Positions 18,563 to 27,401 of a stretch of 64,000 bases of DNA are shown piece after piece. Every line of letters begins with the position of its first letter. The first letter of the stretch is position 1. Source of the stretch: Ardenticatenaceae bacterium (lineage in GTDB: Bacteria > Chloroflexota > Anaerolineae > Promineifilales > Promineifilaceae); NCBI GenBank assembly GCA_020634415.1, contig JACKBT010000001.1:201988-265987 (forward strand), in the 5' to 3' direction. Under the pieces are notes generated by a model, which saw nothing but the letters and a program-made list of their open reading frames with translations, was not told where the DNA came from and did no database searches. Position numbers and translations under genes: made by a program.

Positions 18563-18598
18563 TTGTCAATTGACAATTGACAATTGACAATTGTCAAT
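18562..18598. repeat. TTGACAA heptamer array directly before lon
   Basis: Overlapping TTGACAA units at 7-bp period, bounded at each end by the 14-bp palindrome TTGTCAATTGACAA or its mirror arrangement. The array runs into the lon start codon. It replaces any recognisable Shine-Dalgarno sequence there. Confidence 0.8.
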
Positions 18599-20972
18599 GA
18601 GCGACACAGACATCAAAGTTCCCGAACAGTTACCCATCCTGCCCTTACGCGGTTTGGTGGTTTATCCTTTAACGGCCGTTCCCCTCAACATCGGCCAACC
18701 CCGCTCCATCAAACTCATCAACGATGCCAGCGAAAGCGAACAGCTCATCGGCCTCTTCACCAGCCACGACCCAGAACAAAAAAACCCCGGCCCCGATGAC
18801 ATCTACCGCATGGGCACAGTCGCCACCGTGCGCCGCGTCCTGCATCGTCCCGACAACACCATGCGCCTGCTCGTCAACAGCCAGCAGCGCGTCCGCATCC
18901 GCCAGTTCACCCAAACCGAGCCATACCTCATCGCCGAAGTCGAAATCTGGCCCGAACAGACCAGCAGCGGCACCAAAATAGAAGCCCTGGCTCGCAACGT
19001 CATCGAACTCTTCCTGCAACTGGCCGAATTCGTCCCCAGCATCCCCGGCTCCCTCCTCGCCGCCAGCCTCAACCCCGAAAGCCCCCTCCAACTCGCCTAC
19101 ACCATCGCCACCCACCTACGCCTGGAACTCGACCGCGCCCAACAATTCCTCGAGATAGACAACGTACAAGACAAACTCAACTGGCTCATCCGCCACATCG
19201 GCCGCGAAATCGAAATCGTCGAGATGGGACAACAAATCCGGCTGCAAGCCTTCGGCCAAATGGAACAGGCCCAGCGCGAATACTTCCTGCGTGAACAGCT
19301 CAAAGCCATTCACCAGCAGCTAGGCGAAGAAGACGAACGCACCGTCGAAGTCGCCGACTTCCGCGCCAAAATCGAAGCCGCCGCCATGCCCGAAGAAGCC
19401 CGCAGCGAAGCCGAACGAGAACTGAGCCGGCTGCCACGCCTCCCCATCGCCTCCCCCGAATACAGCGTCGTGCGCAACTATTTAGATTGGCTCACCGGCC
19501 TACCCTGGAACCACGCCACTGTAGACAATCTCGATTTGGCCCATGCACGGCACGTACTAGACGAAGACCATTACGGCCTGGAAGAAATCAAAGACCGCAT
19601 CGTCGAATATCTGGCAGTGCGCCATTTGCGACAAATGCGCCAGCGCGATGATGAACCCACCGCCTCCTACCGCCATGATCGCACCGGAGCCATCCTCTGT
19701 TTTGCCGGGCCGCCCGGTGTTGGCAAAACCTCCTTAGGCCGCTCCATCGCCCGCGCCATGGGGCGCGAATTCATACGCCTCTCGCTAGGCGGCGTGCGCG
19801 ACGAGGCCGAAATTCGAGGACATCGCCGCACCTATGTAGGCGCGATGCCGGGGCGCGTCATCCAGGCCATTCGGCGTGTGGGCAGCCAAAACCCCGTCAT
19901 CATGCTCGATGAAGCAGATAAACTCGGCTCAGATTTTCGGGGCGATCCGGCATCGGCTTTGCTAGAACTGTTAGACCCAGAGCAAAATCGGGAGTTCCGC
20001 GATCATTATCTGGATGTGCCTTTTGATCTATCAGCGGCCATGTTCATCACCACCGCCAATTATTTGGATGCCATTCCTGGCCCTCTGCGCGACCGGATGG
20101 AGATTTTGCAGCTTTCGGGCTACACAGAAATGGAAAAGGTCGCCATCGCCCACAACTATCTGGTGCCGCGCCAGATTTCAGAAAATGGCCTGTGTGCGCC
20201 AGAGATTGAGTTCGACACCCCCACTCTCCAGGCCATTATTCAGGATTACACGCGAGAGGCAGGTGTGCGCAATTTGGAACGGCAGATCGGCCGTATTTGC
20301 CGCAAAGTTGCCACCGAAATCGCCATGAAAACGGCCGATTCCCCCATCACCATCACCGCCGACAACCTCATCCCCTACCTCGGCCCCGTGCGCTATTTAA
20401 GCGAAGCCGCCCACCGCACCCAAATTCCCGGTGTGGCAACCGGCCTGGCCTGGACCAGCGTTGGGGGTGAACTGTTATTTGTGGAATCAGCCCGAATGCC
20501 GGGCAGCAAAGGGCTAACCATCACCGGCCAGCTCGGCGACATCATGCGCGAATCAGCCCAGGCAGCCCTCAGCTACATTCGCTCCCAGGCCGAAAAACTC
20601 GGCGTAGACGCTGACTTTTTCGACAAATCCGACATTCACATCCACGTCCCCGCTGGTTCCATTCCCAAAGATGGCCCCTCCGCTGGCATCACCATCGCCA
20701 CCGCCCTGGCCTCCCTGCTCACAGGGCAGCCAGTCAACGAAGAGATCGGCATGACGGGCGAAATCACCCTGCGCGGTCAGGTCATGCCCATTGGCGGCCT
20801 CAAAGAAAAAGTCCTCGCCGCCCACCGCGCCGGTCTCAAAAAAGTTATTTTGCCTCAGCGGAACAAACCCGACTTAAACGAACTGCCTGAAGAAGTGCGG
20901 GCAACCATAGATTTTATTTGCGTAGACCATATTGACGAAGTACTAGAAATTGCACTAAAGCCTGAAACGTAA
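18597..20972 (+). CDS. lon: Lon protease (endopeptidase La)
   Basis: A ~791-residue ATP-dependent cytosolic protease that degrades misfolded and regulatory proteins. The N-terminal substrate-binding domain starts '[13 protein letters not shown]'. The Walker A motif GPPGVGKT is at residues 371-378, Walker B is '[11 protein letters not shown]', and the Ser-Lys dyad is S695 (PKDGPSAG) and K738 (GGLKEK), 43 residues apart as in E. coli Lon. The ATG at 18597 is preferred; a TTG two codons upstream is possible. No Shine-Dalgarno is visible because the heptamer array abuts the start. No ClgR/HAIR-type operator was recognised. Confidence 0.96.
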   Translation: MSDTDIKVPEQLPILPLRGLVVYPLTAVPLNIGQPRSIKLINDASESEQLIGLFTSHDPEQKNPGPDDIYRMGTVATVRRVLHRPDNTMRLLVNSQQRVRIRQFTQTEPYLIAEVEIWPEQTSSGTKIEALARNVIELFLQLAEFVPSIPGSLLAASLNPESPLQLAYTIATHLRLELDRAQQFLEIDNVQDKLNWLIRHIGREIEIVEMGQQIRLQAFGQMEQAQREYFLREQLKAIHQQLGEEDERTVEVADFRAKIEAAAMPEEARSEAERELSRLPRLPIASPEYSVVRNYLDWLTGLPWNHATVDNLDLAHARHVLDEDHYGLEEIKDRIVEYLAVRHLRQMRQRDDEPTASYRHDRTGAILCFAGPPGVGKTSLGRSIARAMGREFIRLSLGGVRDEAEIRGHRRTYVGAMPGRVIQAIRRVGSQNPVIMLDEADKLGSDFRGDPASALLELLDPEQNREFRDHYLDVPFDLSAAMFITTANYLDAIPGPLRDRMEILQLSGYTEMEKVAIAHNYLVPRQISENGLCAPEIEFDTPTLQAIIQDYTREAGVRNLERQIGRICRKVATEIAMKTADSPITITADNLIPYLGPVRYLSEAAHRTQIPGVATGLAWTSVGGELLFVESARMPGSKGLTITGQLGDIMRESAQAALSYIRSQAEKLGVDADFFDKSDIHIHVPAGSIPKDGPSAGITIATALASLLTGQPVNEEIGMTGEITLRGQVMPIGGLKEKVLAAHRAGLKKVILPQRNKPDLNELPEEVRATIDFICVDHIDEVLEIALKPET

Positions 20973-21006
20973 AATGTAAAGGAATTTGCGTTTTACATTT
21001 CACGCT
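20970..21006. repeat. hairpin between lon and the response regulator
   Basis: GTAAAATGTAAA pairs with TTTTACATTTCAC across a short loop, forming an ~11-bp imperfect stem. It begins at the last codons of lon. It may end or process the lon message before the two downstream genes. Confidence 0.55.
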
Positions 21007-21022
21007 TTAATCATGACACCCT

Positions 21023-21391
21023 ATGAAAAAAATTATCGTAGTTGACGACGACCAGACAAATGTAAGTCTGTTAAAAATGTTACTGGAATTAGATGGCTTT
21101 GCTGTCGAAGCCTGCACCTCTATTGAGCAGGCAGAGCAAGCATCTGGAAATGGTGTGAGTGCTTTTGTGGTAGATGTAAATCTATCACGCGGCACAAGTG
21201 GCATTGATCTGCTGCGCCATGTGCGGGCGGGCGAAACGGCCGCTCCCACAAACACTATCGTTATTATGACCTCTGGCGACCATCGCCGCCAAAGTGAGTG
21301 CCAAAGTGCAGGAGCCGACCAATTCCTGCTCAAGCCGTATCCACCCAATGCGCTGTCTGGCTATATTAACACCCTGTTGAGCAAGAGGTAA
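21023..21391 (+). CDS. stand-alone response regulator receiver
   Basis: A 122-residue receiver domain: acidic pocket 'VVDDD' (residues 6-10), phospho-acceptor D51 in 'VVDVNLSRG', switch Thr in 'IVIMTSGD' and Lys in 'LLKPYPP'. There is no output domain. It ends 4 bases before the PHP-AlbA_2 gene, so the two are almost certainly co-transcribed and the receiver may control or partner that protein. Confidence 0.88.
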   Translation: MKKIIVVDDDQTNVSLLKMLLELDGFAVEACTSIEQAEQASGNGVSAFVVDVNLSRGTSGIDLLRHVRAGETAAPTNTIVIMTSGDHRRQSECQSAGADQFLLKPYPPNALSGYINTLLSKR

Positions 21392-21395
21392 TCAG

Positions 21396-23195
21396 ATGGC
21401 ACGACAATCAAATAGACGAAAATCATCATCACGGGGAAGTGGTAACAAACAACGGCCGTCTCGCCAATGGCGACGCATGGACTTACACCTCCACACCCCC
21501 GGCTCCAACGACTACCAGGAACCCCACATCGGCTACCTCGACATCCTAAGGCAGGCCGAAATGCGTGGCCTAGACATCATCGGTATCACCGACCACAACA
21601 CCATTGCCGGCTTCGCCGCCTTGCGCAAAGAGCTGGAACAACTGCTGTGGCTAGAAGATTTCGGCCGTCTGGAATCAGACGAAAAGCGGCAGCTAGAAGA
21701 ATACCGCCGCCTGCTCGACAAAATCCTCGTTCTGCCCGGCTTTGAATTCACCGCCACCTTCGGCTTCCACATCATCGGCATCTTCCCGCCCGAAACCACC
21801 GTCAGCTTTCTAGAACACCTCCTGCTCACCCTGCGCGTACCAGCCAATCTGCTCAACGTCGGCAGCTCCACCGTCGGCGCCACCAGCGATGTATTAACCG
21901 CCTACCGCGTTATCAATGAAGCCGGCGGCATTGTCATTGCCGCCCACGCCAATTCCGGCAACGGTGTCATCATGCGCGATCTAGACTTTGGCGGCCAAAC
22001 CCGCATTGCTTACACCCAAGACCCCAACTTACACTGCCTGGAAGTCACCGATTTAGACAAACGCGGCCGTTACACCACCCGCCGCTTTTTTGATGGCTCC
22101 AAACCCGAATACCCGCGCCGAATGCGCTGCATCCAAGGCTCAGATGCCCATCGCCTTGTGCGCGAAACAGCCATGTCCAAAAGCCTGGGCATCGGCGACC
22201 GCGTCACAGAGATTTTGCTCGACGAAGTGAGTTTTGACTCTGTGGCAAACGTGTTAAAAGGCAACGATTTTTCTTTAACACGGCCGTATCGCGGCCCAGC
22301 CACCCCCATTGACTTTGTGCAATTGGCCCGTGAGGAAGGTGAATCCATCGTGCAATCCTTCCACGCTTCAATGGCCCAGCGCGGCGGTTACTTCGACCGC
22401 ATTCTGCAAGACACCTGCGCCCTGGCCAACACCAACGGCGGCACAGTCTACATCGGTGTCTCCGCCAACCCCAAAGAAGACCCGTTAGGCATACGCGATC
22501 CAGAAAAATCCATCGAAAGTCTATACAGCGCCATCACCAACCGCTTTACACCAGAGCCAGACGTACAGATTGATCGGCTGCCCTCCCAGGGCAAACAGAT
22601 CGTGCGTATCACCGTTCAACCGGGCCAGGACATCCCCTACGCCATTGACACCAATCGCTTTTATGTGCGCGATGAAGCGGAAACCAACCTGGCCGTGCGC
22701 GATGAGATTGTGCGGCTGGTGGAGCGGGGTATGCGCAATGAAACCCCAGAACCCATTACCGTGCCCACCCCGCCTCCAGGCGTTTTCCCCTTGCCGCCCA
22801 TTGAAGAAGCATTGGAACCAGAAGCGGGAGACATCCCCAATGCCCCGCGTACTGGTGTCGAAGTTGTTCACACGGAAAAGCGCAAAGGCACTTACTACCA
22901 TGCTGTGCGCGATTTGCGCAATGGCAACATCATTAAAAACGTCACGCGCTCTTCGGCCCGCAAGTTGTGGCACTACGCCATCCTCCAGGCGGAGGGGGGT
23001 GCGCCTAAAGAGAAAGACATCAAATGGCAGGGTGATATGGCCGTCCTGGATATGCGTCGTAAGGATGACCATACCTGGTATGATCTGGCCTTGCGTGATG
23101 GCAAAGACATCCACATTTATTATGGCGTTACCGACAGTGGCCTGAATGAGAAGTGGCAGAAGTTGGTGGAACAGACTAGTGCCGGTAATCGGTAA
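21396..23195 (+). CDS. PHP phosphoesterase domain fused to AlbA_2 (Schlafen-like) domain
   Basis: A 599-residue fusion. After a basic 25-residue leader comes a complete PHP domain with all metal motifs: DLHLHT, GITDHN, 'PGFEFTATFGFHIIGI', 'AAHANSG' and 'GSDAHR' (residues ~28-290). Next is an AlbA_2/Schlafen-type domain at ~305-430 with 'ANTNGGTVYIGV' and 'RFYVRDEAETN'. A Pro-rich linker leads to a C-terminal ~110-residue region with 'ARKLWHYAILQAEGG' that I cannot assign. PHP domains hydrolyse phosphoesters; AlbA_2 domains bind nucleotides or RNA. Substrate is unknown. It is coupled to an upstream receiver gene. Confidence 0.82.
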   Translation: MARQSNRRKSSSRGSGNKQRPSRQWRRMDLHLHTPGSNDYQEPHIGYLDILRQAEMRGLDIIGITDHNTIAGFAALRKELEQLLWLEDFGRLESDEKRQLEEYRRLLDKILVLPGFEFTATFGFHIIGIFPPETTVSFLEHLLLTLRVPANLLNVGSSTVGATSDVLTAYRVINEAGGIVIAAHANSGNGVIMRDLDFGGQTRIAYTQDPNLHCLEVTDLDKRGRYTTRRFFDGSKPEYPRRMRCIQGSDAHRLVRETAMSKSLGIGDRVTEILLDEVSFDSVANVLKGNDFSLTRPYRGPATPIDFVQLAREEGESIVQSFHASMAQRGGYFDRILQDTCALANTNGGTVYIGVSANPKEDPLGIRDPEKSIESLYSAITNRFTPEPDVQIDRLPSQGKQIVRITVQPGQDIPYAIDTNRFYVRDEAETNLAVRDEIVRLVERGMRNETPEPITVPTPPPGVFPLPPIEEALEPEAGDIPNAPRTGVEVVHTEKRKGTYYHAVRDLRNGNIIKNVTRSSARKLWHYAILQAEGGAPKEKDIKWQGDMAVLDMRRKDDHTWYDLALRDGKDIHIYYGVTDSGLNEKWQKLVEQTSAGNR

Positions 23196-23241
23196 TCGGT
23201 GAACGGTAATCGGTGAACGGTGAACGGATTACCGATAACGG
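23184..23241. repeat. GGTAATC/GGTGAAC heptamer array
   Basis: Six heptamers in a row (GGTAATC twice, GGTGAAC, GGTAATC, GGTGAAC twice) at 23184-23225 are followed by the inverted unit GATTACC and GGATAAC-like remnants. The array starts inside the last codons of the PHP gene, supplies its stop codon, and ends 4 bases before the mogA start. Confidence 0.85.
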
Positions 23242-23244
23242 ATA

Positions 23245-23748
23245 ATGGCAATGCAGGTAGGTATTCTCATCATCAGTGACCGAGGCTCGCGGGGTGACTA
23301 TGAAGACCGCAGCGGGCCAGTCATAGCAGAGATAATCAGCCAGCAAACAGCATGGCAGATCAGTCATCGTGCTATTATTCCTGATGATTTTGAGACAATT
23401 GTGCAGACGTTAACTGCGTGGTGCGAAGCTGGGGCGAACCTGATTTTAACCAGTGGCGGCACGGGCTTCGCGCCACGCGATATTACGCCAGAGGCCACGC
23501 GCCGGGTGATTGAGCGGGAAGCCCCAGGTTTGGCCGAAGCGGTGCGGGCCGACAGTTTGAAAATCACACGCCATGCGATGCTGTCGCGGGCGGTGGCGGG
23601 TATACGTGGCCATACGCTTATCATTAATATGCCGGGCAACCCTAAAGCCGTCCGCGAAAATCTGGATTTCCTTTTGCCGGTTTTGCCCCACGCTTTGGAA
23701 CTGCTCACGGAAGCTCCCCATTCTGAAAGTCAACACCGTTCGGTGTAA
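23245..23748 (+). CDS. mog: molybdopterin adenylyltransferase (MogA/MoaB family)
   Basis: A 167-residue MogA/MoaB-like protein that adenylylates molybdopterin before molybdate insertion. Motifs are 'LIISDRGSRG', 'SGGTGFAPRDITPEAT' (MPT binding) and 'INMPGNPKAVRENL'. Length matches the family. No other molybdenum cofactor gene is in the window. Met3 is an alternative start. It is followed by a 260-base gap that contains a 22-bp tandem repeat. Confidence 0.9.
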   Translation: MAMQVGILIISDRGSRGDYEDRSGPVIAEIISQQTAWQISHRAIIPDDFETIVQTLTAWCEAGANLILTSGGTGFAPRDITPEATRRVIEREAPGLAEAVRADSLKITRHAMLSRAVAGIRGHTLIINMPGNPKAVRENLDFLLPVLPHALELLTEAPHSESQHRSV

Positions 23749-23827
23749 CAGATGATTGGGCGACAGTCTTGGCAGCACGCTTTTGTGAAGGTGCTGCGGC
23801 AGCAGCTTTTTGGCATGGAAGTACCGT

Positions 23828-23871
23828 TGCCGTTTATAGGGTAATCCAATGCCGTTTATAGGGTAATCCAA
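23828..23871. repeat. 22-bp tandem direct repeat
   Basis: Two perfect adjacent copies of a 22-bp unit beginning TGCCGTTTATAGGG (23828-23849 and 23850-23871) lie in the gap between mog and the muramidase gene. They may be protein-binding sites or a replication slip. The rest of this 262-base gap shows one ACGGCCGT motif and the muramidase ribosome-binding site. Confidence 0.8.
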
Positions 23872-24010
23872 GATGATTTACTCATTGCTTCGCACTTATC
23901 TCTCGAATTGATGATTTAGCCGGGCAATGGTCAGAGGATTAGTGATATGGAAACGGCCGTTGCTGAAAAGGCTTCACTCAATACAAAAACAAGCCTGAAA
24001 GGAGTATCAC

Positions 24011-25417
24011 ATGACAAACCGAACCGGAAAGACAACGGCCGCTCTCAATATGCGCAGCGGGCCAGGCACAGAACATGGGGTCGTAACCGTTTTGCAGCCA
24101 TTCACCCCCCTCGTCATCGTCGCCGAACAAGACGATTGGTTAACCGTCATTGCCGGCTCACAACGCGGCTTCGTTCATCGGGACTTCGTTACCATTGATC
24201 CCGACACCACACCACAACAACCCCCAGAAACCGACCCACCTGCCGCCACTGGCCGCACCCGCTCCATCGTCAATCTGCGCGAAGGGCCAGGCCAGGAAAC
24301 CAATTTTGTACGCCGTTTGCCCGCTAACACCCCCCTCAATATTCGCAAACAAGTGGGCGATTGGTTCCGCGTGCGCCTGCAATCAGACAACACCAAAGGC
24401 TACATCCAGCGCAGCTTTGTCATGTTGGATATGCCGCAAGAGCCAACCGAAACCCCCAAAACCCAGAAGGGACGGGCCACCACCGTCCTCAATATGCGCA
24501 GCGGCCCCGGCACAGAGAATGGCATTGTAGCCATGTTAGCCGCTGAAACGGAGCTGGTCATTTTAGAGCATGTGGGCGAATGGCTGAAAGTAACCGCCAT
24601 TGGGCAAACAGGTTATGTCCATGGTGATTTTGTGATGGTGGAGTTTGAAGGCACGCCGCCTGGTCACTTTACTGATCCCAACGATCCCAATTTACCACCT
24701 TTGCCCGATGTGCCATTGGAACCAACAGATGTCGAAAAAATTGCGACAACAGGCTTAGCCGGCAACGATGCGACGGTCGCTCGTACCTGGAATCGTTTTG
24801 GCGGCCTGCTCACAGAGTTATCCAATCGTTTGAGGATTGATCCGGGTGTGGCGGTGGCTGTGCTGGTGGCGGAATCTGGGGGGCGGGGATTTAGTGCAGA
24901 CGGCCGTATGATTATCCGTTTTGAGAATCACGTTTTTAACAACTTGTGGGGTAAAAATAACTCATCTGTTTTCGCCCAACACTTCACCTTCGATTCTGCC
25001 CGCGTCTGGCAAGGCCACCAATGGCGCGAAACGCCTAATTCACCCTGGCGCAGCTTTCATGGCAACCAAAGCCGCGAATGGGAAGTGCTTACCTTCGCCA
25101 TGTCCCTGGACGATACCGCCGCCAAAAAATCCATCAGCATGGGTGGCCCCCAAATCATGGGCTTCAACTACTCTGCCCTGGGCTACGAATCGGTCCAGCA
25201 GATGTTCACTGCCTTCTCCGCCAGCGAAGCCCATCAAATTATCGGCTTCTTCAACTTCGTGCAAGGCCCCGCCACCGATGCCCGCCGCATGGTGGCTTTG
25301 CAACGGCTCGACTTCGACACCTTCGCCTCCCTTTACAATGGGCCGGGGCAAGCGGCCGTTTACGGCCAAATCATTCGCAACCTCTACGAAACATATCGGC
25401 GGCTGCGCGGCAAATAA
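24011..25417 (+). CDS. SH3b-repeat protein with C-terminal N-acetylmuramidase (DUF3380) domain
   Basis: A 468-residue protein. Three bacterial SH3 repeats are seen at ~5-60, ~75-130 and ~150-205, each with an 'N(M/L)R(S/E)GPG' turn; they bind cell-wall peptide. Residues ~245-468 match the DUF3380 N-acetylmuramidase domain, with 'AVLVAESGGRGF' carrying the likely catalytic Glu, 'RFENHVF', 'SISMGGPQIMGFNY' and 'LYNGPGQAAVYG'. There is no signal peptide, so export would need a holin, lysis or a contractile system, none of which is nearby. A strong ribosome-binding site (AAAGGAG) and a terminator bracket the gene. Confidence 0.85.
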   Translation: MTNRTGKTTAALNMRSGPGTEHGVVTVLQPFTPLVIVAEQDDWLTVIAGSQRGFVHRDFVTIDPDTTPQQPPETDPPAATGRTRSIVNLREGPGQETNFVRRLPANTPLNIRKQVGDWFRVRLQSDNTKGYIQRSFVMLDMPQEPTETPKTQKGRATTVLNMRSGPGTENGIVAMLAAETELVILEHVGEWLKVTAIGQTGYVHGDFVMVEFEGTPPGHFTDPNDPNLPPLPDVPLEPTDVEKIATTGLAGNDATVARTWNRFGGLLTELSNRLRIDPGVAVAVLVAESGGRGFSADGRMIIRFENHVFNNLWGKNNSSVFAQHFTFDSARVWQGHQWRETPNSPWRSFHGNQSREWEVLTFAMSLDDTAAKKSISMGGPQIMGFNYSALGYESVQQMFTAFSASEAHQIIGFFNFVQGPATDARRMVALQRLDFDTFASLYNGPGQAAVYGQIIRNLYETYRRLRGK

Positions 25418-25432
25418 ACAACACGGTTTCCA

Positions 25433-25477
25433 CAAAAAAAGGGGCCGCACACTGAACGTGTGCGGCCCCTTTTTTAT
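25433..25477. terminator. bidirectional rho-independent terminator
   Basis: The stem GGGGCCGCACAC / GTGTGCGGCCCC around a TGAAC loop is flanked by an A run on the left and a T run on the right, so it works on both strands. It ends the muramidase transcript (+) and the aroF transcript (-). The aroF stop codon lies within its T run. Confidence 0.95.
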
Positions 25478-26499
25478 AGCACTTCCCGGTCTACGGCCAA
25501 AGCCAACGCCTTCATCTCCCGCACCAATTTAGCAAATTTTTCTGGCTTCAATGATTGCGCCCCATCGGACAAAGCCGTTTCGGGCTGCATATGAACCTCC
25601 ACAATGATGCCATCGGCCCCAGCGGCGATGCTGGCTTTGGCCGCAGGCGACACATACTCCCACTTGCCAGTGGCGTGGCTGGGATCGGCAATGACGGGCA
25701 GATGGGAGAGATGTTTGGCGACGGCGATGGCGTTGATGTCGAAGGTGTTGCGTGTGTATTGCTCGAAGGTGCGAATGCCGCGCTCGCACAACATGACGCG
25801 GGTGTTGCCATGACTGAGGATGTATTCGGCGGACATGAGCCACTCTTCAATGGTGCTGCTCATGCCGCGCTTGAGCAGGACGGGGTATTGGGATTTGCCT
25901 ACCGCGTGCAGGAGGGCGTAATTTTGCATGTTGCGTGTGCCAATTTGTAAGATGTCGGCATATTCGCAAACAAGGGGCACGAGGGCTGGCTCCATCACTT
26001 CGGTGATGATGGGCATACCTGTCTGCTCACGAGCTTCGGCCAGATATTGCAGCCCTTCTTCGCCTAGTCCCTGAAAGGAGTAGGGTGAACTGCGGGGCTT
26101 GAAGGCCCCACCCCGTAAAATATGGGCACCGGCTTCTTTGCAGGCATGGGCTGTCTCTAAAATCTGGCTGCGGCTTTCGACGGAGCAGGGGCCGGCCATG
26201 ATGATGATTTCTTTGTCGCCAACGGTGTGTGTGCCGAGGGGGAAGTGGGTGTTGTGGGGTTTGAAGTCGCGGCTGGCGAGTTTGAACGGCCGTGTTACAG
26301 GCACAACTCTCTCCACACCAGCCATAAGGGCAATTTGCTCGGGATCGGGGAAACGGCCGTTGCCCACCAACCCCACTACCATCCGCCCGTTGCCTTCAGA
26401 CAAATGGACTTGTTGTCCGGCATCTTCGGCCCAGGCGATAACGGCCGATTTCTCTGCCATCGTCGCCTGCGGCTGCATAATAATGATCATCATAGCCAT
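25474..26499 (-). CDS. aroF: 3-deoxy-7-phosphoheptulonate (DAHP) synthase, AroF/AroA type Ib
   Basis: A 341-residue enzyme that condenses phosphoenolpyruvate and erythrose 4-phosphate, the first step of the shikimate pathway. Residues ~1-75 form a ferredoxin-like/ACT-type regulatory domain. The (beta/alpha)8 core has '[10 protein letters not shown]', '[17 protein letters not shown]', '[10 protein letters not shown]', '[14 protein letters not shown]', '[10 protein letters not shown]', 'DPSHATG' and '[16 protein letters not shown]', all intact. Several Met codons crowd the start; the one at 26493 or 26490 is better spaced from the AAGGTGA site. It lies downstream of aroH in the same attenuated transcript, so feedback control is likely both allosteric and transcriptional. 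Confidence 0.95.
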   Translation of the reverse strand: MAMMIIIMQPQATMAEKSAVIAWAEDAGQQVHLSEGNGRMVVGLVGNGRFPDPEQIALMAGVERVVPVTRPFKLASRDFKPHNTHFPLGTHTVGDKEIIIMAGPCSVESRSQILETAHACKEAGAHILRGGAFKPRSSPYSFQGLGEEGLQYLAEAREQTGMPIITEVMEPALVPLVCEYADILQIGTRNMQNYALLHAVGKSQYPVLLKRGMSSTIEEWLMSAEYILSHGNTRVMLCERGIRTFEQYTRNTFDINAIAVAKHLSHLPVIADPSHATGKWEYVSPAAKASIAAGADGIIVEVHMQPETALSDGAQSLKPEKFAKLVREMKALALAVDREVL

Positions 26500-26526
26500 T
26501 CACCTTTTTCTTTTATGTAGCGGGTA

Positions 26527-26558
26527 GCAGGTGGCAAGCTCTCTTACTTGCCACCTGC
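26527..26558. repeat. intergenic hairpin GCAGGTGGCAAG / CTTGCCACCTGC
   Basis: A 12-bp perfect inverted repeat with an 8-nt loop lies in the aroH-aroF spacer. It uses the same GGTGGCA unit as 8419-8473. There is no T run in the minus-strand direction, so it is more likely a processing or stability hairpin than a terminator. Confidence 0.8.
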
Positions 26559-26571
26559 CTCTTGCTCCTTT

Positions 26572-27066
26572 TTACCACACCCCTTCCAAAACGCGAGCGG
26601 CGGCTTCCATTTCGGCTACCTGTATGGGGCGAATGGGCGGCAAGTCTTGGCGGTCGGGGCGCAAAGAGCGGGCTTCGCGGAGATAGACATGGACGATTTC
26701 TTGAGGACGGTGATTGGTGTTCCAATGGATGAGGACGCGCAAGCAGCGTGGCAAGCCATCGGGTACATTCATTTCATGCCCGCAAAGGAGGGGGACGTGG
26801 AACCAGCCCATTTGCCGGGCGGCCAGGGCAGGGTAGCTGGCGTTGAGATCGGCGGTGGTGGTGAAGTAGACGCTGGCGATGTCATCGGCGTGCATCTCGT
26901 TGAGCCGCACGATGGTTTCCATTAATTCGCGGGTGGCGGTGAGGATGGCCTCTGCGGTGTTCTCGGTGACAGTGGTTGCGCCGCGCACCCCCCGACACAT
27001 TACAGGTCTGTAGAGGTCTTCTAGTGTGTAACGGCCGTTTCCATTCATCCTATTTGTACTCATCAT
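26572..27066 (-). CDS. aroH: chorismate mutase, AroH type
   Basis: A ~164-residue monofunctional AroH-fold chorismate mutase that converts chorismate to prephenate, the branch toward Phe and Tyr. Key matches to the B. subtilis type are '[14 protein letters not shown]', '[13 protein letters not shown]', '[11 protein letters not shown]', '[11 protein letters not shown]' and '[15 protein letters not shown]', including the catalytic Arg and Glu residues. There is a ~35-residue N-terminal lead. AAGGAG lies 4 bases from the ATG at 27066 and 7 bases from the one at 27063. It is controlled by a leader-peptide attenuator just upstream. Confidence 0.93.
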   Translation of the reverse strand: MMSTNRMNGNGRYTLEDLYRPVMCRGVRGATTVTENTAEAILTATRELMETIVRLNEMHADDIASVYFTTTADLNASYPALAARQMGWFHVPLLCGHEMNVPDGLPRCLRVLIHWNTNHRPQEIVHVYLREARSLRPDRQDLPPIRPIQVAEMEAAARVLEGVW

Positions 27067-27098
27067 CAATCTCCTTGTGCAAAAAAATTTAAAAATGC

Positions 27099-27127
27099 AA
27101 AAAAAAACGCGGCTGTTACGCCGCGTT
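27099..27127 (-). terminator. attenuator terminator upstream of aroH
   Basis: On the minus strand, AACGCGGC (27127-27120), loop GTAACA, and GCCGCGTT (27113-27106) form a perfect 8-bp stem followed by a run of T. It sits 40 bases before the aroH start and 34 bases after the leader-peptide stop, the classical place for a transcription attenuator. Confidence 0.88.
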
Positions 27128-27160
27128 CTGATCTTCGATAAAGTCCTTCCTCTCGCTTAT

Positions 27161-27253
27161 TCAGGCGGAAGCGACCTCCCGTACACCAATTGCGGCATAG
27201 GTGGTTCGACCATAATAAAAATAAAAGCGAAAGGTTTGACCTGATTTATTCAT
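27161..27253 (-). CDS. Phe/Tyr-rich leader peptide of the aroH-aroF operon
   Basis: A 30-codon reading frame, ATG at 27253-27251 and TGA at 27163-27161. Residues 8-14 read F-R-F-Y-F-Y-Y and residue 19 is Tyr, so 7 of 30 residues are the end products of the pathway that AroH opens. Ribosome stalling at these codons when Phe- or Tyr-tRNA is scarce would allow an alternative fold and read-through of the terminator at 27099-27127. TCGCTT and AAGCGA downstream can pair as a competing stem. The promoter lies so close that the message would have almost no 5' leader. Confidence 0.78.
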   Translation of the reverse strand: MNKSGQTFRFYFYYGRTTYAAIGVREVASA

Positions 27254-27262
27254 CGTGTGCGC

Positions 27263-27291
27263 ATGTTAACACCTTGAAACCGACCCGTCAA
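27263..27291 (-). promoter_or_regulatory. sigma-70-type promoter of the aroH-aroF operon
   Basis: On the minus strand, TTGACG (27291-27286) and TAACAT (27268-27263) are separated by exactly 17 bases. The predicted start falls about 3-5 bases before the leader-peptide ATG, so the leader would be translated from a near-leaderless message. Confidence 0.7.
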
Positions 27292-27334
27292 GGCGAATAT
27301 TTATTTCGGGTGCGACAGGATTTGGTGCAAGACT

Positions 27335-27367
27335 AGACTGGAGCAGTTTTGAAAACTGCTCCAGTCT
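27335..27367. terminator. 33-bp palindromic hairpin after the CSLREA gene
   Basis: Perfect 16-bp arms (AGACTGGAGCAGTTTT and complement) flank one central G. It lies 35 bases past the stop of the beta-helix gene on the minus strand, upstream of the aroH promoter. It has no clear T run but probably ends or protects that transcript. Its TTTTGAAAA centre resembles the REP-like palindrome at 6177-6197. Confidence 0.65.
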
Positions 27368-27401
27368 TTCGAGTCCGTACACGAAAAATAAGCGCACCCA
27401 T

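Noticed and set aside
23184..23241. CRISPR array
   Set aside because: Units are 7 bp with no spacers; this is a simple tandem array.
27070..27300. T-box or amino-acid riboswitch upstream of aroH
   Set aside because: No T-box (TGGNACC-like) sequence or specifier loop is visible, and the leader frame with aromatic codons explains the terminator better.
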